From the NCBI GenBank assembly GCA_033439795.1, contig JAUTDP010000002.1, positions 3,906,001-3,970,000 of the forward strand: a DNA stretch of 64,000 nucleotides. The letters are read 5' to 3'. The notes beneath the pieces were generated by a model that was not told the origin of the DNA, made no database searches, and saw only the letters and a list, made by a program, of their open reading frames with translations. The stretch comes from Sordaria brevicollis (lineage: Eukaryota; Ascomycota; Sordariomycetes; Sordariales; Sordariaceae). The translations under genes and the position numbers were made by a program. Positions within the stretch are counted from its first letter, which is position 1. Each line of letters begins with the position of its first letter. Below, piece by piece: positions 23,093 to 34,634 of this stretch.

Positions 23093-23746
23093 GGGTAAAA
23101 GGCATGAAAGAGAAGAAGAGATGAAAAGGAGGCAGAGAATATGGAACTCATAGCGGGGCGTTTATACGGCGATGTCGGTTCTGGCGTTGCGGATGCAGTC
23201 TTGTAAATACCGTTGCATACTTGACTTTGTAACGAAGCATATGGAAAGGTGCTTGAAGAACTGCCATTGAATACTCCCAAGCTTTGCCTCTATGAAAGGC
23301 CAAGTTAATCACTGTATTGCAACCTCGAAGCTGAGCTCGCAATTCTCTCTCCCATGGCAGGTTTGCCATTTTCTGCGTGCGTTGAGCATTGAAGAGCTAA
23401 ATTCACGAATTGTAACGACAGGTATCCCGCCAGCTGGTAAGCCCCTTGACAACTGCCAGCCTCACAACGGCAGCGTTCGTCAGATATCCACATCCCACTT
23501 CAAGCGGCCCCGCAGCAGTCCAGCGGTTTGAACCATTCCGTGCCGCTCCTTGTTCAACTGACGGCGGCGGACATGCCCAACCCAAGGCACAGCTCCATCA
23601 TCAATAGCAGCGTGGTACCGTTGATCGATACCAGCTACACCAACTACTTAATCTAAAACGGATTTATCAATCACCAAGTAAACAACACACAAAACTCCTT
23701 TAATCTGGACTATCATCTTTTTAATTTACCACTTGGCCGCGAAACA
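23093..23746. other. Intergenic region upstream of capping protein alpha
   Basis: 654 bases containing the 3' end of the E1-beta gene and the promoter and leader of the next gene in the same direction. The last 100 bases are A/C-rich. No ORF of note. Confidence 0.4.
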
Positions 23747-24913
23747 ATGGCGTCCCATAACGAGATTGTGTCTTCGTTCGTTGAGGGAGCTCCCCCTGGC
23801 GAGGTGCGCATCCTACACCGACATCCATGAACCGAACTGTGTATGCTAACATTGTTCACTTGCAGCTCGCCGACGTTGTTGCAGGCACGATATACCCCTC
23901 CGAATTTGGTTCGCGACCTTACTTTCTAACGACCCGACCTTTCCAGACATCAAGGCTCTCACTAGCTCGACCCCTAACCTACTGAACGAGCTCGGCCCGG
24001 CGTTCCAGAAGTACAACGAGGAGCAGTTTGCGACGGTGAAGCTTCCCGGCGGTAGCCAACCCGTCATCATCAGCACCCACAGTTCCTTGGACGATGGCCG
24101 CTATTACGACGTCGAGAGCTCCTCGAGCTTCGCCTATGACCACATTACTCAGGTTAGCCCGCCAACGGAGGAGCCAATGGAAGACCTGAGACGCACACGG
24201 AACAACTCAATAACACCAGGGACTATAGAAAGCCAGCGATGTTCAAAGCCACGTTCTAGAAGGGGAGCAGACCGATTTGGTGTAAGGATAACACATACCC
24301 ACGGGACAGGGATCAGTGAAGGGCAAGAGCTAATGCCGGTTGCAGGAAATCCACGATCAAGGGGCTTTCGACCTACGTCAAGGAGCACTTTCCTAATGCC
24401 GCCTATGGCGCATACCCGATAGAGAACGACTCCAAGGTCGCGGTCATCATCGTGGCGAACAAGTACAGCCCGAACAACTTCTGGTACGTTGCTTTGGCCC
24501 AGTCCATCACTCTGCTTGTCGCATTGGCCGGCCCCTTTTGCGCTAACACAGGAGGTAAACACAGGAACGGACGTTGGCGCTCACTATACATCTTCGACCC
24601 ATCCAACAGTTCCCTCGAGGGCTCCATCAAGGTCGACGTGCACTACTACGAGGACGGAAACGTGCGCCTGTTGACCAACAAGACTGTCAACGCGACCGTG
24701 TCGTCCGGCACCGGCAGTGGAATTGCCAAGGAGATCTCGGTGAACGAGAAGAAGTACCAGGAGGAGTTGAACAAGAGCTTCACCAGCCTCAGCGAGGGTG
24801 CTTTCAAGGGTCTGAGGAGACAGCTGCCCGTGACGAGGCAGAAGATTGAGTGGGACAAGGTTGCCAGCTATCGCCTGGGACAGGATATCGGTGGTGGAAG
24901 CTCTAGGCGGTAA
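23747..24913 (+). CDS. cap1: F-actin-capping protein subunit alpha
   Basis: Six exons (23747-23803, 23866-23884, 23947-24152, 24229-24281, 24346-24483, 24565-24913) encode 273 residues, the normal length for the family. CapZ alpha/beta heterodimers bind barbed ends of actin filaments and stop subunit exchange. Family blocks are the N-terminal IVSSFVEGAPPGELADVVAD (built across two introns), FPNAAYGAYPIE, the RWRSLYIFDP block and the HYYEDGNVRLLTNK block, and the C-terminal RRQLPVTRQKIEWDK tentacle region. Exon 2 is only 19 nt. The intron after it starts with GC (CAG/GCACGA), a GC-AG intron needed to keep the conserved reading. The beta subunit is not in the window. Confidence 0.93.
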
Positions 24914-26050
24914 TGGGTTGTTGGCGGAAGGATAGAATGACGACGTTTAGTACAAGGGGAAGGAAGGCAAACACTGCTGGCAGTGACCAAACCGAATTCA
25001 AGTCAATACAGAAGAGCTGAAGTCTCAAAGAACGGTGTGTTGTGTCAGCGGCTTGTTCAGGAATCGGAAAGTGTCCGTGATCGCTGCCCGATGTTACAGC
25101 TGTGGGGAATTGTTGAACGGGTCCCACCCGCCACATCCATTGCTCTAGGAAGGACGGGAACTTGTCTCGGCGCGGTTCCCCTCACCCAGCACTAGATAGC
25201 GACGAAGAGGACGAGATGGCGAGGTTGCTTTGTCCTGGGCACGGACTGATACATATAAACAACTTGCTTCTGGACGGGAGCTGGAGAATCCATGGCCGGA
25301 AAAAGGTGGCCGGCAACTCGCGATGCAACAGGGCGATGGAGCCGAGTGGCATACCCGTCGTAGGCCGTAGCCAGGTGCCGTGGGATGTTCCCGGTCGGGG
25401 TCGACCCCTTGATATCCCCATGTCTATCCCGTCTTTCGGGCAGTGGCCGTGGCCTCCCCACATATTCCGACTCGGAGGAGACTTGTTGAGCCCAAGTCTT
25501 TACGTTTGCTACCAATCACATGTGGCTGCATAATTTTGCCTGTTTCTGATTGGAGTGGAATGGCCCCTGCCATCTACTTGTATCTGCTTGTGCATCTTCT
25601 CGGTACCCATTGATACCGCCAGCGGTCTAGCTTCATTTTCAGAAGGCTGCGTTGGCCTGTGTGCCGTCTTGATTTCGGGGCCGGGGCGTGTCAAGCTATC
25701 TCGCAGTACCCATTTCTTTCGTTATTGCTAGTGCGCCCCAGAGGTCCCCTCCAGTCGATCCAGTCAGTCAGTTTCCCCGTGAAACCATTTTTTATCTTGA
25801 CTTTTTCCTCCTTCCCCCTTTCCCTCCTTCTTGCATCTCGTCGCCGGCGTTAACTTTTCCCCTACGATCATTGCTTTCAGCGTTATCTCGGTCCTCCCAC
25901 TCAACCGATTCCCAGGGTAAGTCAGGAAGCGCGCAATGGCTCGCCCCGGTTCTTTGGGCCCTGGCTGGCCCATTATCCATCCCATCGGTTATCACCGTCC
26001 CAAAGCTAATCAACCACCTGTCTAGAAAAAAATCCCACCACACCGTCAAG
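24914..26050. other. Intergenic region and leader upstream of cytochrome b5
   Basis: 1.14 kb. The first part is the 3' region of the capping-protein gene. From about 25,690 it is pyrimidine-rich with several TTTCCCT-like runs, and a possible 5'-leader intron lies before 26,050. Short frames on both strands have no recognisable product. Confidence 0.4.
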
Positions 26051-26719
26051 ATGTCCGCCGAGTTCACCTACCAGGATGTTGCTGAGCACAACACCAAGAA
26101 GGATCTCTACGTTGTGATTCACGACAAGGTCTACGACATCACCAAGTTTGTCGACGAGCACCCGTAAGTTTGTCCCGTTCCCTTTTGCGCCTGCGCCGCG
26201 CCCCGTTGCACGTCCCACACGTTCCATTCACGTCTGATGATCCCCAACCTTCCGCTTCCCCGCATTGGACACTCGGCACCTGCAAACATGTGCTGACTTG
26301 TTGATCATAGCGGTGGTGAGGAGGTTCTCCTTGACGTCGGTGGTCAGGACTCGACCGAGGCTTTCGAGGATGTTGGCCACTCCGATGAGGCTCGCGAGGC
26401 CCTCGAGCCCCTCCTTGTCGGTACCCTGAAGCGCCAGGTAAGAATACTTCCATGCCGTTGACAAGGCAGACTTCCCGATGCCATTGGCATGCGATGATAG
26501 GCCGGTTTAAACTGACACGTTGCTCTTTTCAACAAATAGGCCGGTGACCCCAAGCCCAAGGCTCCCCTTCCCGGTTCTCTCGCTCCCGCTGCTCAGACCG
26601 GCACTGCCACCGGTCTCGGTGTCGGCCTCTACGCCGTCCTTGTCCTCGGTGGTGTTGCTGCCTTCGCTGCCTACCAGTACCTCCAGGCCCAGCAGGCCGC
26701 CGCTGGCCCCAGCGCTTAA
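26051..26719 (+). CDS. cyb5: Cytochrome b5, ER tail-anchored
   Basis: Three exons (26051-26163, 26311-26437, 26540-26719) encode 139 residues. The heme domain fills residues 1-80, with the axial ligands His37 (DEHPGGEEVL) and His61 (DVGHSDEAR). A Pro/Ala/Gly-rich hinge follows, then one hydrophobic segment (about 103-125), typical of tail-anchored microsomal cytochrome b5. It donates electrons to fatty-acid desaturases, sterol enzymes and some P450s at the ER. The first intron interrupts the HPGG motif codon, which fixes the splice unambiguously. The leader before the ATG is CT-rich. Confidence 0.95.
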
Positions 26720-28191
26720 GCGCATCTATTCGCAAACCTTCCGGTTGCTTTACTGGCCTGTCGGCCGTTGAACCGCGCCGTGGGAGGCACGGAAGATCCG
26801 AGACGCGACACTTTCTCCGTTGCAAACACCGGGGAAAGGATGGGGAATTCCCGTCCAAACACACACGGCCACCAAGAATTTACGGGTAGCATTTCAACGA
26901 CTTTTAATAATCAAGAGTCTACAACGCCTCGCCGACGATCCTTGCGCATCTACCTTTCCAATAGAAGCCAAGGTGTTGTCGAGCTCTTTACTTCACTGGC
27001 GGGCTATCCTTTTACCCATTCAACAGCCATTCTCGACGGACATTGAACGCCAGAAATCAAGATGTGTTTGGTAGAGCATGGATGCTTCTTTCGCTGAGGA
27101 GTACAGATGATCATTTTACCCTTTAACTAGGTGCTAGGATATATGGGACAGAAAGGGATTAACATGGGAATGAACATACATCATTAGTCTTTTACTGCTC
27201 AGTCGAAATAGAGTCGATATTTGAACATAAGACACGCAGGCACTCAATAAACCGCATGGTTTTACCATGTCAATGACCAAGCATGTCCTCGTCAGCAAAC
27301 TGTTCGCTCACCGGATTCCAATGCCTGCAGAGTTTCCCATTAGAGGGAGGTGGTGTTACTTGCACCACATACGCCTCGCATCGAATCTTACAAACGCAAA
27401 ATAATGACCACTGGGTACTGACCAACTAAGACCTGACTTGAACAACAATTGAAAAAACAAGAGTACACTTGGTGTTCGAAACTTATTGTTCCTGGTCGAT
27501 ACTTAACAGTTTCTTGTATGTACAAAAATGACGTCTCCTGGACAGTCACTCCATTCATGAGAACCGTTAGAAGAATTTCCTGCGTGTGAGTGCGGTTTTT
27601 GGCATTCACATGGTCCACTTTCACCTTTCATCCCATCTTGAAATGCAGGTTAGAACTCGGCTTTTTCCAACACGGTGTTGCTCGCACATATTGAGATTTA
27701 CTAGCACATAAGTTTTTCGAAAAGAGACCTTGAGTTGTAAAGACAGGAGCTGAACATGGATCGTGAATTGGAATCCAGGCTACGAACAAGCGAGTTGTTT
27801 GGCATTTACATCCCCTGGTGAGGATCACTTGCAAGGCTGAAGCGGCAGCACTGCAGTTTTAGGTACCGAATACCCATAGTGAATCAGTCCACGGCTAGCG
27901 GCGTCTGTATTCTGGAACCTTGCCCGGCTCGCAGGTTCAGCGCATGGGCAATCAACAACTGACCCATTTATGCTTCGACCAGGCTCAGAACAAGAAATCC
28001 AATTCCTTTCAACAACAAAAACCCACCCGCCCATTTGGCCATCCATCGTCGCAAACAACCACTGACAAAGCCTCCCGGCCCACGATCCTCGACATCCCGA
28101 CGACACACGTAGCCGAACCCGTTCCGTATCCCTACCACTTCGAACCTCTCTCATCACCTGCCAGACCGACCGACAATCGCAACCGCCCACG
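26720..28191. other. Intergenic region
   Basis: 1.47 kb between two same-strand genes. The sequence is moderately AT-rich around 27,100-27,800. The final 200 bases before the TFIIE-beta ATG are C-rich and look like a leader. Short frames are present but none has a domain. Confidence 0.4.
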
Positions 28192-29100
28192 ATGTCGAGC
28201 TCACTCGAGCGCCAGCAGGCGTCCTTCATGAGCAGCATGTCCGCCGCTTCCTCGAAGCTGGCCGGCACAAAGCGCGCTCTAGCCCCACCATCGCCGTCGC
28301 CCTCAGTTGGATCCGTCGCCTCAGCCATCGCCGCCGGTAACGGCACCCCTCGCAAAGCGGCTGACCGCGTCGAGACTCCCGCCCACAATATCGTCTACTC
28401 ACAGCCCGCCGCCACCGGCACCGGCCTCAACATCATCACGCAGGTGACCTACGCCATCGCCTGGCTCCGCGGCAAGGATGAGCCCCGCACGTACCTCGAA
28501 ATTCTCGGCCACCTTTCGGGCCTGCACTGGAGCCCGTCATACCAGGAGGAGTTCGTCGAGGCAATGCGCCGAACACGCGAGATCCAGTGGATTCCCGACC
28601 CGAACCTGAGCGAGCAGACGTGGCAGAGTGGGACATACCTACACCGACCCAAGGTGCCCGGCGTTCGCAACAAGACACAACTGCTGGCATACCTACAGAA
28701 GAAGACGGACGCGAGCTGCGTGGGCGTCAAGGAGTTGAAAGATGGTTGGCCCGACTGCGAGAAGGCCATCAACGAGCTCGAGGCGGAGCACAAGATTCTC
28801 GTCATCCGCGTCAAGAAGGAAGGGTCCCCGCGCTACGTCTGGCTGGACGACCCCAGCCTGTTCCACGAGGTCGATCCGGAGCTGAAGGTCATGTGGCAGA
28901 AAGTCGAGGTGCCGGGAACCGATACGATTGTTCAGCGACTCAAGGCGGCGTCGCAAAAGCCGGCGAGCGAGGACCCGAGGGATAAGATGACGGCTGCACC
29001 CAAGGCGGAAAAGAAGAAGAGGGCCCAGAGGAGGACGGGCAAGGCGACGAACACCCACATGGAGCATTTGCTCAAGGATTACAGTCACATGAAGCGGTAA
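28192..29100 (+). CDS. tfa2: Transcription initiation factor IIE subunit beta
   Basis: A single exon of 302 residues starting at an ACG-ATG-TC. TFIIE beta helps load TFIIH and open the promoter in RNA polymerase II initiation. The first 60 residues are low-complexity Ser/Ala/Pro. Two winged-helix modules follow (about 80-150 and 155-215). Key stretches are TYAIAWLRGKDEPRTYLEI, FVEAMRRTREIQWIPDP and the second-wing KKEGSPRYVWLDDPS. The C-terminus is a basic helix ending in HMEHLLKDYSHMKR, seen in Tfa2 proteins. The intron-free structure is unusual among the longer genes of this window but not for the family. Confidence 0.92.
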   Translation: MSSSLERQQASFMSSMSAASSKLAGTKRALAPPSPSPSVGSVASAIAAGNGTPRKAADRVETPAHNIVYSQPAATGTGLNIITQVTYAIAWLRGKDEPRTYLEILGHLSGLHWSPSYQEEFVEAMRRTREIQWIPDPNLSEQTWQSGTYLHRPKVPGVRNKTQLLAYLQKKTDASCVGVKELKDGWPDCEKAINELEAEHKILVIRVKKEGSPRYVWLDDPSLFHEVDPELKVMWQKVEVPGTDTIVQRLKAASQKPASEDPRDKMTAAPKAEKKKRAQRRTGKATNTHMEHLLKDYSHMKR

Positions 29101-30152
29101 ATGGGACTTCGCAACTCATCGGTCCCATGGTTTCCCTGTTGAGCTCGGGAAGACGTACGTACGAAGGGGTAATGGCAGGGGTGAAGAGCTGGGGGATCGG
29201 GCGCGATCACTACGGCTCGAGAGTCAAGGGAGCTGGTGGCCTTGTGAGAAGAGGATATCTTCGACTATTACTTCGGAGACACACCAGAGAGCGTTATCTT
29301 TTGTTTTTCTTTTTCGTCTTTCTATATCGCACAACAACTACACGAACAAAGCATTGGGAAATGGCGTTTGAAAAAGGATTTTCCGGTCAAGGGGGCAAGG
29401 CGAAGGGGCTTTTTCATGGTCGTATACAAAGAGAAGGATGCAGTAGAAAAGTAAGCTCTTATGAAAATCTGCAAAGAACCAAGGCATCTGGAGGGTCTAA
29501 TTGGAGGTGATCACGATGGTCTTCTTGGTTGTCAATAACGAACTCATTAGCGGACTCATCAACGGACGAGGTGGCTTGAGGGACATCGGCAGGGACATCG
29601 GCAGCGAGTGCAGGGGTTACAGCGTTCAGTCTTGCTTTTCAAGAGGCTTGCAATGTGGACCGAGGATAGAAATATCAGGTAGACACTATAAATACACAAT
29701 AAACTTACCGTTGGGTAACCACAAACCCTTGTGTCCCCTTGGCTTCGTCATCGTGATACCGTAGTTGAGCAAATCCTCACTTTGACATCTTTCAAACGAC
29801 TGTGAACCACTGCATACCATGACCTTAACAGTTTGAGATGAGTCTCGCACATTTCCTAAATGAACCCTTTCCGAACACTTCCATGCCGTCGGTCTTGATG
29901 GTTGCATGAAGCCGGTGCATTATCGTGGAAATGGTGATATCCCCAGCACCACAACCGCTCCCGCTTGAATTCAAGACCTCTGTCGGCCTCGAACGCCATC
30001 ATTATCTCCATCGACACAGCACTACTACCTCCTGCCTAACTCCTGCCATTACTCCCAGCAATATTCACCCATCCAAAGCTCAAGCACACTTCAGTTGAAC
30101 TTCTGGCTCATTATTTCCCCCTCCCTTCTCCGAAAGACTCCCTCCCTCCTTC
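29101..30152. other. Convergent intergenic region
   Basis: 1.05 kb between the TFIIE-beta and FMP52 stops. It has mixed composition with a T-rich patch near 29,300. The segment 29,940-30,150 is C-rich and would be the FMP52 3' region. No supported gene. Confidence 0.4.
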
Positions 30153-30881
30153 TTACTCCTTCCACTCCTCCCTCCCCAACTTCACAATCTCATCCTGTTC
30201 CAGCACCCACCATCTCGAGGGGGCCTTTCCCTCCTCCGCCATCCTGGCAGCCTTCACCGCCGCCCTAGCAATCACCTCGGCCTCCTGCGCAAACCTGTCC
30301 TGCAAACCCAAGCTTACCCACCTTCCCAACCCTCTCACAACGCCATACAACAATCCCTGACCCGCATGCTGCGCCTTCTCCCTCTCTCCCAGAATCAACC
30401 CGGGCCTGAGAATGATCCCGTGCTCAAAGTCCAGCGACTGGATCGTGTCCTCCACCCCGCGCTTCATCTGCGAGTACGGAACTTTCGTGCTCAGCGCCCC
30501 ACGAGTGCCGGCCGAGGAGATGAAGACAAAGTTCTTGACGCCCGCCGTCTTGGCGGCTTTGGCTAGGTCCACGTTCAGGTCGTGGTCGATCTTCCACTGG
30601 TTGGCTATGCCGCCGGCTGCGACGCGTGTGGTTCCCAAAGACGAAATAACGGTTGTGGGCAGGGGGACGAGGGAGGAGAGTAAGGTGGGCCAGGTGGAGG
30701 TGTCGCCGTTTACGGTGGGCGAGAGGAGGGAGGAGTTGGTTGGGTTCGCGGGGGCGCGGCGGGAGATGGTTTGGATTTGAGATTTCGTTGAAGGGGAGGT
30801 GACGTAGGTGGAAAGGATGTGAGAGCCGACGAGACCGGTGGAGCCGATGATGGCGGTGGAGGTGGTTGAGGAGGTTGACAT
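30153..30881 (-). CDS. fmp52: FMP52-type NAD(P)-binding protein of the mitochondrial outer membrane
   Basis: One exon, 242 residues. The Rossmann dinucleotide motif AIIGSTGLVGS is at residues 10-20. Family features are SSLGTTRVAAGG, VKNFVFISSAG with a following PYSQMKRGVED (a Tyr-x3-Lys arrangement as in short-chain dehydrogenases), and LRPGLILGER. It belongs to the atypical SDR group that includes yeast Fmp52 and animal HTATIP2/TIP30. Yeast Fmp52 is found in mitochondrial outer membrane; the substrate is unknown. There is no clear presequence, as in its relatives. The start ATG is preceded by an A-rich leader on the coding strand. Confidence 0.9.
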   Translation of the reverse strand: MSTSSTTSTAIIGSTGLVGSHILSTYVTSPSTKSQIQTISRRAPANPTNSSLLSPTVNGDTSTWPTLLSSLVPLPTTVISSLGTTRVAAGGIANQWKIDHDLNVDLAKAAKTAGVKNFVFISSAGTRGALSTKVPYSQMKRGVEDTIQSLDFEHGIILRPGLILGEREKAQHAGQGLLYGVVRGLGRWVSLGLQDRFAQEAEVIARAAVKAARMAEEGKAPSRWWVLEQDEIVKLGREEWKE

Positions 30882-31945
30882 TTTGGGTTAAAATTGTTCT
30901 CTTTGGTGGATGTAGTGTTGATGGTAGTCGTATGTTTGAAAGAGTTGGTGTTGGTGGGTTTGTGGTGAAGAAGTTCCACTTCTACCGAAATGAGTTAAGA
31001 AGAGCTTTGGGAAGATGAATGATGAAATCTCGGTGGGGTGTCTTCGGTTCTTATCAATGAAAGCCACGCGAGCGCAAGGGAAAATGTGGAGAGAAAACAT
31101 TCCATTTGGGTAACCGCACTAGGATAGACTGCCATATGATGATGGTACAAATTTGATGCCTACAAGACGATAGCTTTCCATGACCTTCGGACTCGGTGTA
31201 CTACAAGAAGCCTAGCTCAAAACTACGATGACCTGAAAGTCTCCCGAGTTCATAACATTAATTTGTCCGGCCTCAAATAAGAAGGCAGCTGCATAGTAAC
31301 ATATACGTTGCGTGGTATTTACATGTAAGTGACGGAGAGGCCATTCAGAAACGGACTCGGATATTGCAAGGGTTTGACCTTCAAAAACCATGTGCGGAGC
31401 TTTTGATGGAGCCAAGCTTCCCGGTCATCACAGAGAACCCTGATGGACTGTCAAGAAAAAAGACTTTCTTCTTGATCTCTGGAGCTCACCACATGTAGAC
31501 TGCGAGATCTAATATTGTGAGCTATCATTATATATTGCAGGAGGACACATTTTCATAAACTTCAACCTCGCGCAAGAAAATAGGAGAATGTTAGGAGAGA
31601 GAATGACAATCTTTGAAAATGTCTGGACCTCAGCTTTATGTCGTCATAGAAGCAAGGAACCAAAATCTAAGCCGAAGCTGACCCTAACCCTCCCGTGCGT
31701 CCCCAGGAAATTCACATGCCCCACTCATCCCGCAATTTGGAGGTGAGAAATCGCAAAAAGAACTTTCCAAAAGTCTCGACTGGAAAAAAAGGTCAACATT
31801 GCCCCTCCTCCGCCAAAATAAAATCAACAACGGCGTCGCACCAACTTCACGATCGCTTCATACATCGCAAAACCGCACAACACCCTACCAGTGCATTAAC
31901 GGCTCAACTCTTCAACCTAACAAAACCACAACCAAAACCGCAATC
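30882..31945. promoter_or_regulatory. Divergent promoter region, FMP52 / TSR2
   Basis: 1.06 kb between divergent genes. The left part, next to FMP52, is A/C-rich on the minus strand. The middle (31,100-31,650) is AT-rich without ORFs. The right end is an A/C-rich leader of TSR2. Confidence 0.4.
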
Positions 31946-32675
31946 ATGGCTACCCCCACCCCAGGTAAGGACTTTTTGCGACAACTAATCACCAAAACCG
32001 ACGCCGGAGCCAGAATGACTAACCCCCCCTCCTTCCCAAACAGCAACCTGCCAATCCCAATTCGAACAAGGCGTCGCCATCGCCCTTCACCTCTGGCCCG
32101 CCCTCTCCCTCGCCGTGCAAAACAACTGGGGCGGTCCCGACTCGGCCGACAAGCGCGACTGGTTCGCGGGCGCCATCGTCGACCTCTTCCCCGATCTGAA
32201 CAAAGTCCTCGCTCCTGCGTCCGAAAAGCAACAACAACAAACAACAACACAAAAATCCAGCGGCGATGATCATCACGACGAAGCGACAGAAGAACCCGAC
32301 CAGCTCGATATCGAGACCGTCCTCCTGCAGGTCATGCTGGACGAGTTCGAGGTCAACGTCGACGACGACTCGGCCTTCGAGGTGGCCGAGCAGATCCTGC
32401 GCGTGCGCCTGGGCTGCCTGAAGGGCAAGTTCGACGAGGTGGATGCGCTGCGCAGGCGGTTCGAGGGCAAGGGCGGCAACAAGAACGTGGTTTTTAAGAA
32501 GGCCGAGGACCAGGATAACGACACCGATTGGGACACCGACGACGACGAGGAGGCCGACAGCGATGAGGAGATGGGCGAGGCGCCTGCCCTTGTTCCTACC
32601 CAGCCTAAGGAGAAGGTTGAGCCTGAGGTGGATGAGGATGGGTTTACCAAGGTTGTGGGCAAGAAGAGGAGGTAA
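31946..32675 (+). CDS. tsr2: Pre-rRNA-processing protein TSR2
   Basis: Two exons, 31946-31964 and 32044-32675; 216 residues. Exon 1 codes for only MATPTPA. TSR2 is the escortin for ribosomal protein eS26 and is needed for 20S pre-rRNA processing. The family's core lies at residues 10-60: FEQGVAIALHLWPALSLAV, then the NNWGGPDSADKR motif that names the Pfam WGG domain, then WFAGAIVDLF. A polyGln/Thr insertion (about 72-85) and a helical region (LDIETVLLQVMLDEFEVNVDD) follow. The C-terminus is highly acidic (Asp/Glu tract about 160-185) and ends in FTKVVGKKRR, both typical of the family. Confidence 0.93.
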
Positions 32676-33066
32676 AATGGTCAATCATCATGGCCAAACT
32701 TGAGGGATGAGAGGGGGTTGGAAAGGGTACATTTGTGATGGGGGGATGATCGTATCACTGGCTGGCCCCCGCTCGCTGGACGGAGGGGGTCGGTAAGAAT
32801 GAAGGAGAAGAGGGCGATTGCAGAAAGGCGGGGGCAATAAACGGCAACAACTTGCTCAGTTGCTCTCTCAGGCTCTGCGCAAAGAGATCTCCCGGAAGAA
32901 TATTCACGATCACAGCATTCGTGTCCATCTCATCACTCCGGCAAATCATCAGCCTAACCAACCAAGTTTAAACGCCGACTCAAGCCAAAATATTATCATC
33001 GCCCCGTTATACCATTACAGTCGTGTCCAGCACATGTACTCGAGCCAATTCGCCCTTAAACCGAAC
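32676..33066. other. Convergent intergenic region
   Basis: 391 bases between the stops of TSR2 and the BSD-domain gene. It contains 3' regions only. Confidence 0.4.
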
Positions 33067-34634
33067 TTACTCCCAGTCTTCCTCGTCGCTGCTGTCATCG
33101 ACCTTGCGACCCTCCTTGGGACTGTTGGGCGCACGGCTGGGAACACCAGAAGCAGCACCAACGACGTCATAGCTCGCTTCGCTGTCGGCCTGCGACTTCT
33201 CATCGTTGGACTTTCTGGGTTCCGAGGGCTTCAGGCTGCCCTGCGCAGCGGCGGCGGTCGATGGTGGGTGAATGGTGGTGGAAGACTCGATCGAGGAAGA
33301 CCGCGCGGCCGGCTTCTTGGTGGTAGCTGGCGCAGCAGCCCTGTCCTCCCCGGATGTCTCCTCCTCCGAAGAGTCTTCGTCCTCCGAAGAATCCTCGTCC
33401 CAACCAACCTCCTCCTCAGCGGAAGCAGCTGTATCAATGGTAACTTGTTAGCATAGCGTTCGTAGGCTGTGGGGTACAAACACCCGACCCCAAATATCCA
33501 TCCACATGCATCATCCAACCAAAAAAGAGTGACTTCCTTACCCTTGAGCAGATCTCTCCTCCTGGCCTCGGCCGTCTCAATACCGTGCCTCAAAAAGTAG
33601 TATCTCTTCCAGAAATCCGCATACGGCACCTGATCAGGTACCAGCTTCTCCATCGTCGCCCTAAGCTCCGGGTACTTGTCCAGATCCGCCGCGATCGCCT
33701 CCGTCTTCTTGTCGACGTCAAACTCCTTAACCCAAGCGTCGTACTCCTGCCCGCTCGCAGGCTCCTTGCTGAAGCTGTCAGGGGTGATGTGGATGACGTG
33801 CAGCTGCGCGTCGAACCGCGACGTGTGGATCACCCGCTTGCCCTGCGCGTCCTTGCTTTCGAACAGCACGCCATTGTTGTTCCTGCCCTCCTCGGTGCGC
33901 TTGGCCGCCTCCTCCTCGCTCGGCGGCGCGATCTTGATGGCGTCCTTGAGGAAGTCGCGCAGGTTCGAGCCGAAGCGGAGGAGGGCCTCGTCGGCGGCGT
34001 CCTCAGCCTTTTGGAGGTCCTTGAGACGCTTGGCGGCCTCACCCCGCAGGCGGGCGAGCACAGAATCATCTTCCTGCAGCTGCTTCAGCGAAGCTTCGGC
34101 GGACAGGTCCTTGGCGGTCGTCGGGGTGGTTTGTTCGTCTTTGGAAGTGGTGGAGGAAGATGATGAGGTGGCGGCGGTGGCGGCGGAGGTAGCTGCCTGG
34201 GTGGTCGCTAAGGAGAGAGCGCGGGTGCGACTGATGAGGGTGGTGCGCAGGTCGCTGAATCCGCGCGTGGCATCTTGACTGACGGCTGAAAGTTCCTTTT
34301 CGGCTTCGCGATAGACGGATTCACCCTGCATAGAGTTTTAAGAAAGGCACATGTCAGAGTTCGTCATGTAATACGTGATACTGTTTCGCGGTGCTTCGAA
34401 GCCTCTTTGTTTGGTAAGGTGAAAGGCGGTGACCACACATACCTGCTTCACCACGTTGCCGAGGAAACCACCGATCCTGGCTCCCCAAGGACTGTTCGAA
34501 AAAGCGCGGTAGGCATCTTGAAACTCGGCGTTCAGGGTCGGAGGCGGCTGAGTGGACTTCTTGTCGGATGACGAAGAGGCTTGGTTGTCATCCGTCAGGG
34601 TCTCCTCCTGGATGTGGTCGTATGCGACATCCAT
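33067..34634 (-). CDS. BSD domain-containing protein
   Basis: Three exons (34634-34443, 34325-33542, 33428-33067) encode 445 residues. The start is the first ATG ([11 protein letters not shown]); the open frame continues upstream without ATG. The order is: N-terminal segment with [17 protein letters not shown], as in BSD proteins of the Dos2 type; Ala/Ser/Thr-rich linker (about 100-125); coiled-coil-like charged region; and the BSD domain at about 255-315 with [17 protein letters not shown] and the invariant FWKRYYF. The C-terminus is acidic and disordered ([16 protein letters not shown]) and ends [11 protein letters not shown] domains occur in TFIIH p62 and synapse-associated proteins. The exact role of this group is not established; yeast Dos2 has been linked to ubiquitin-related processes. 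Confidence 0.88.
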
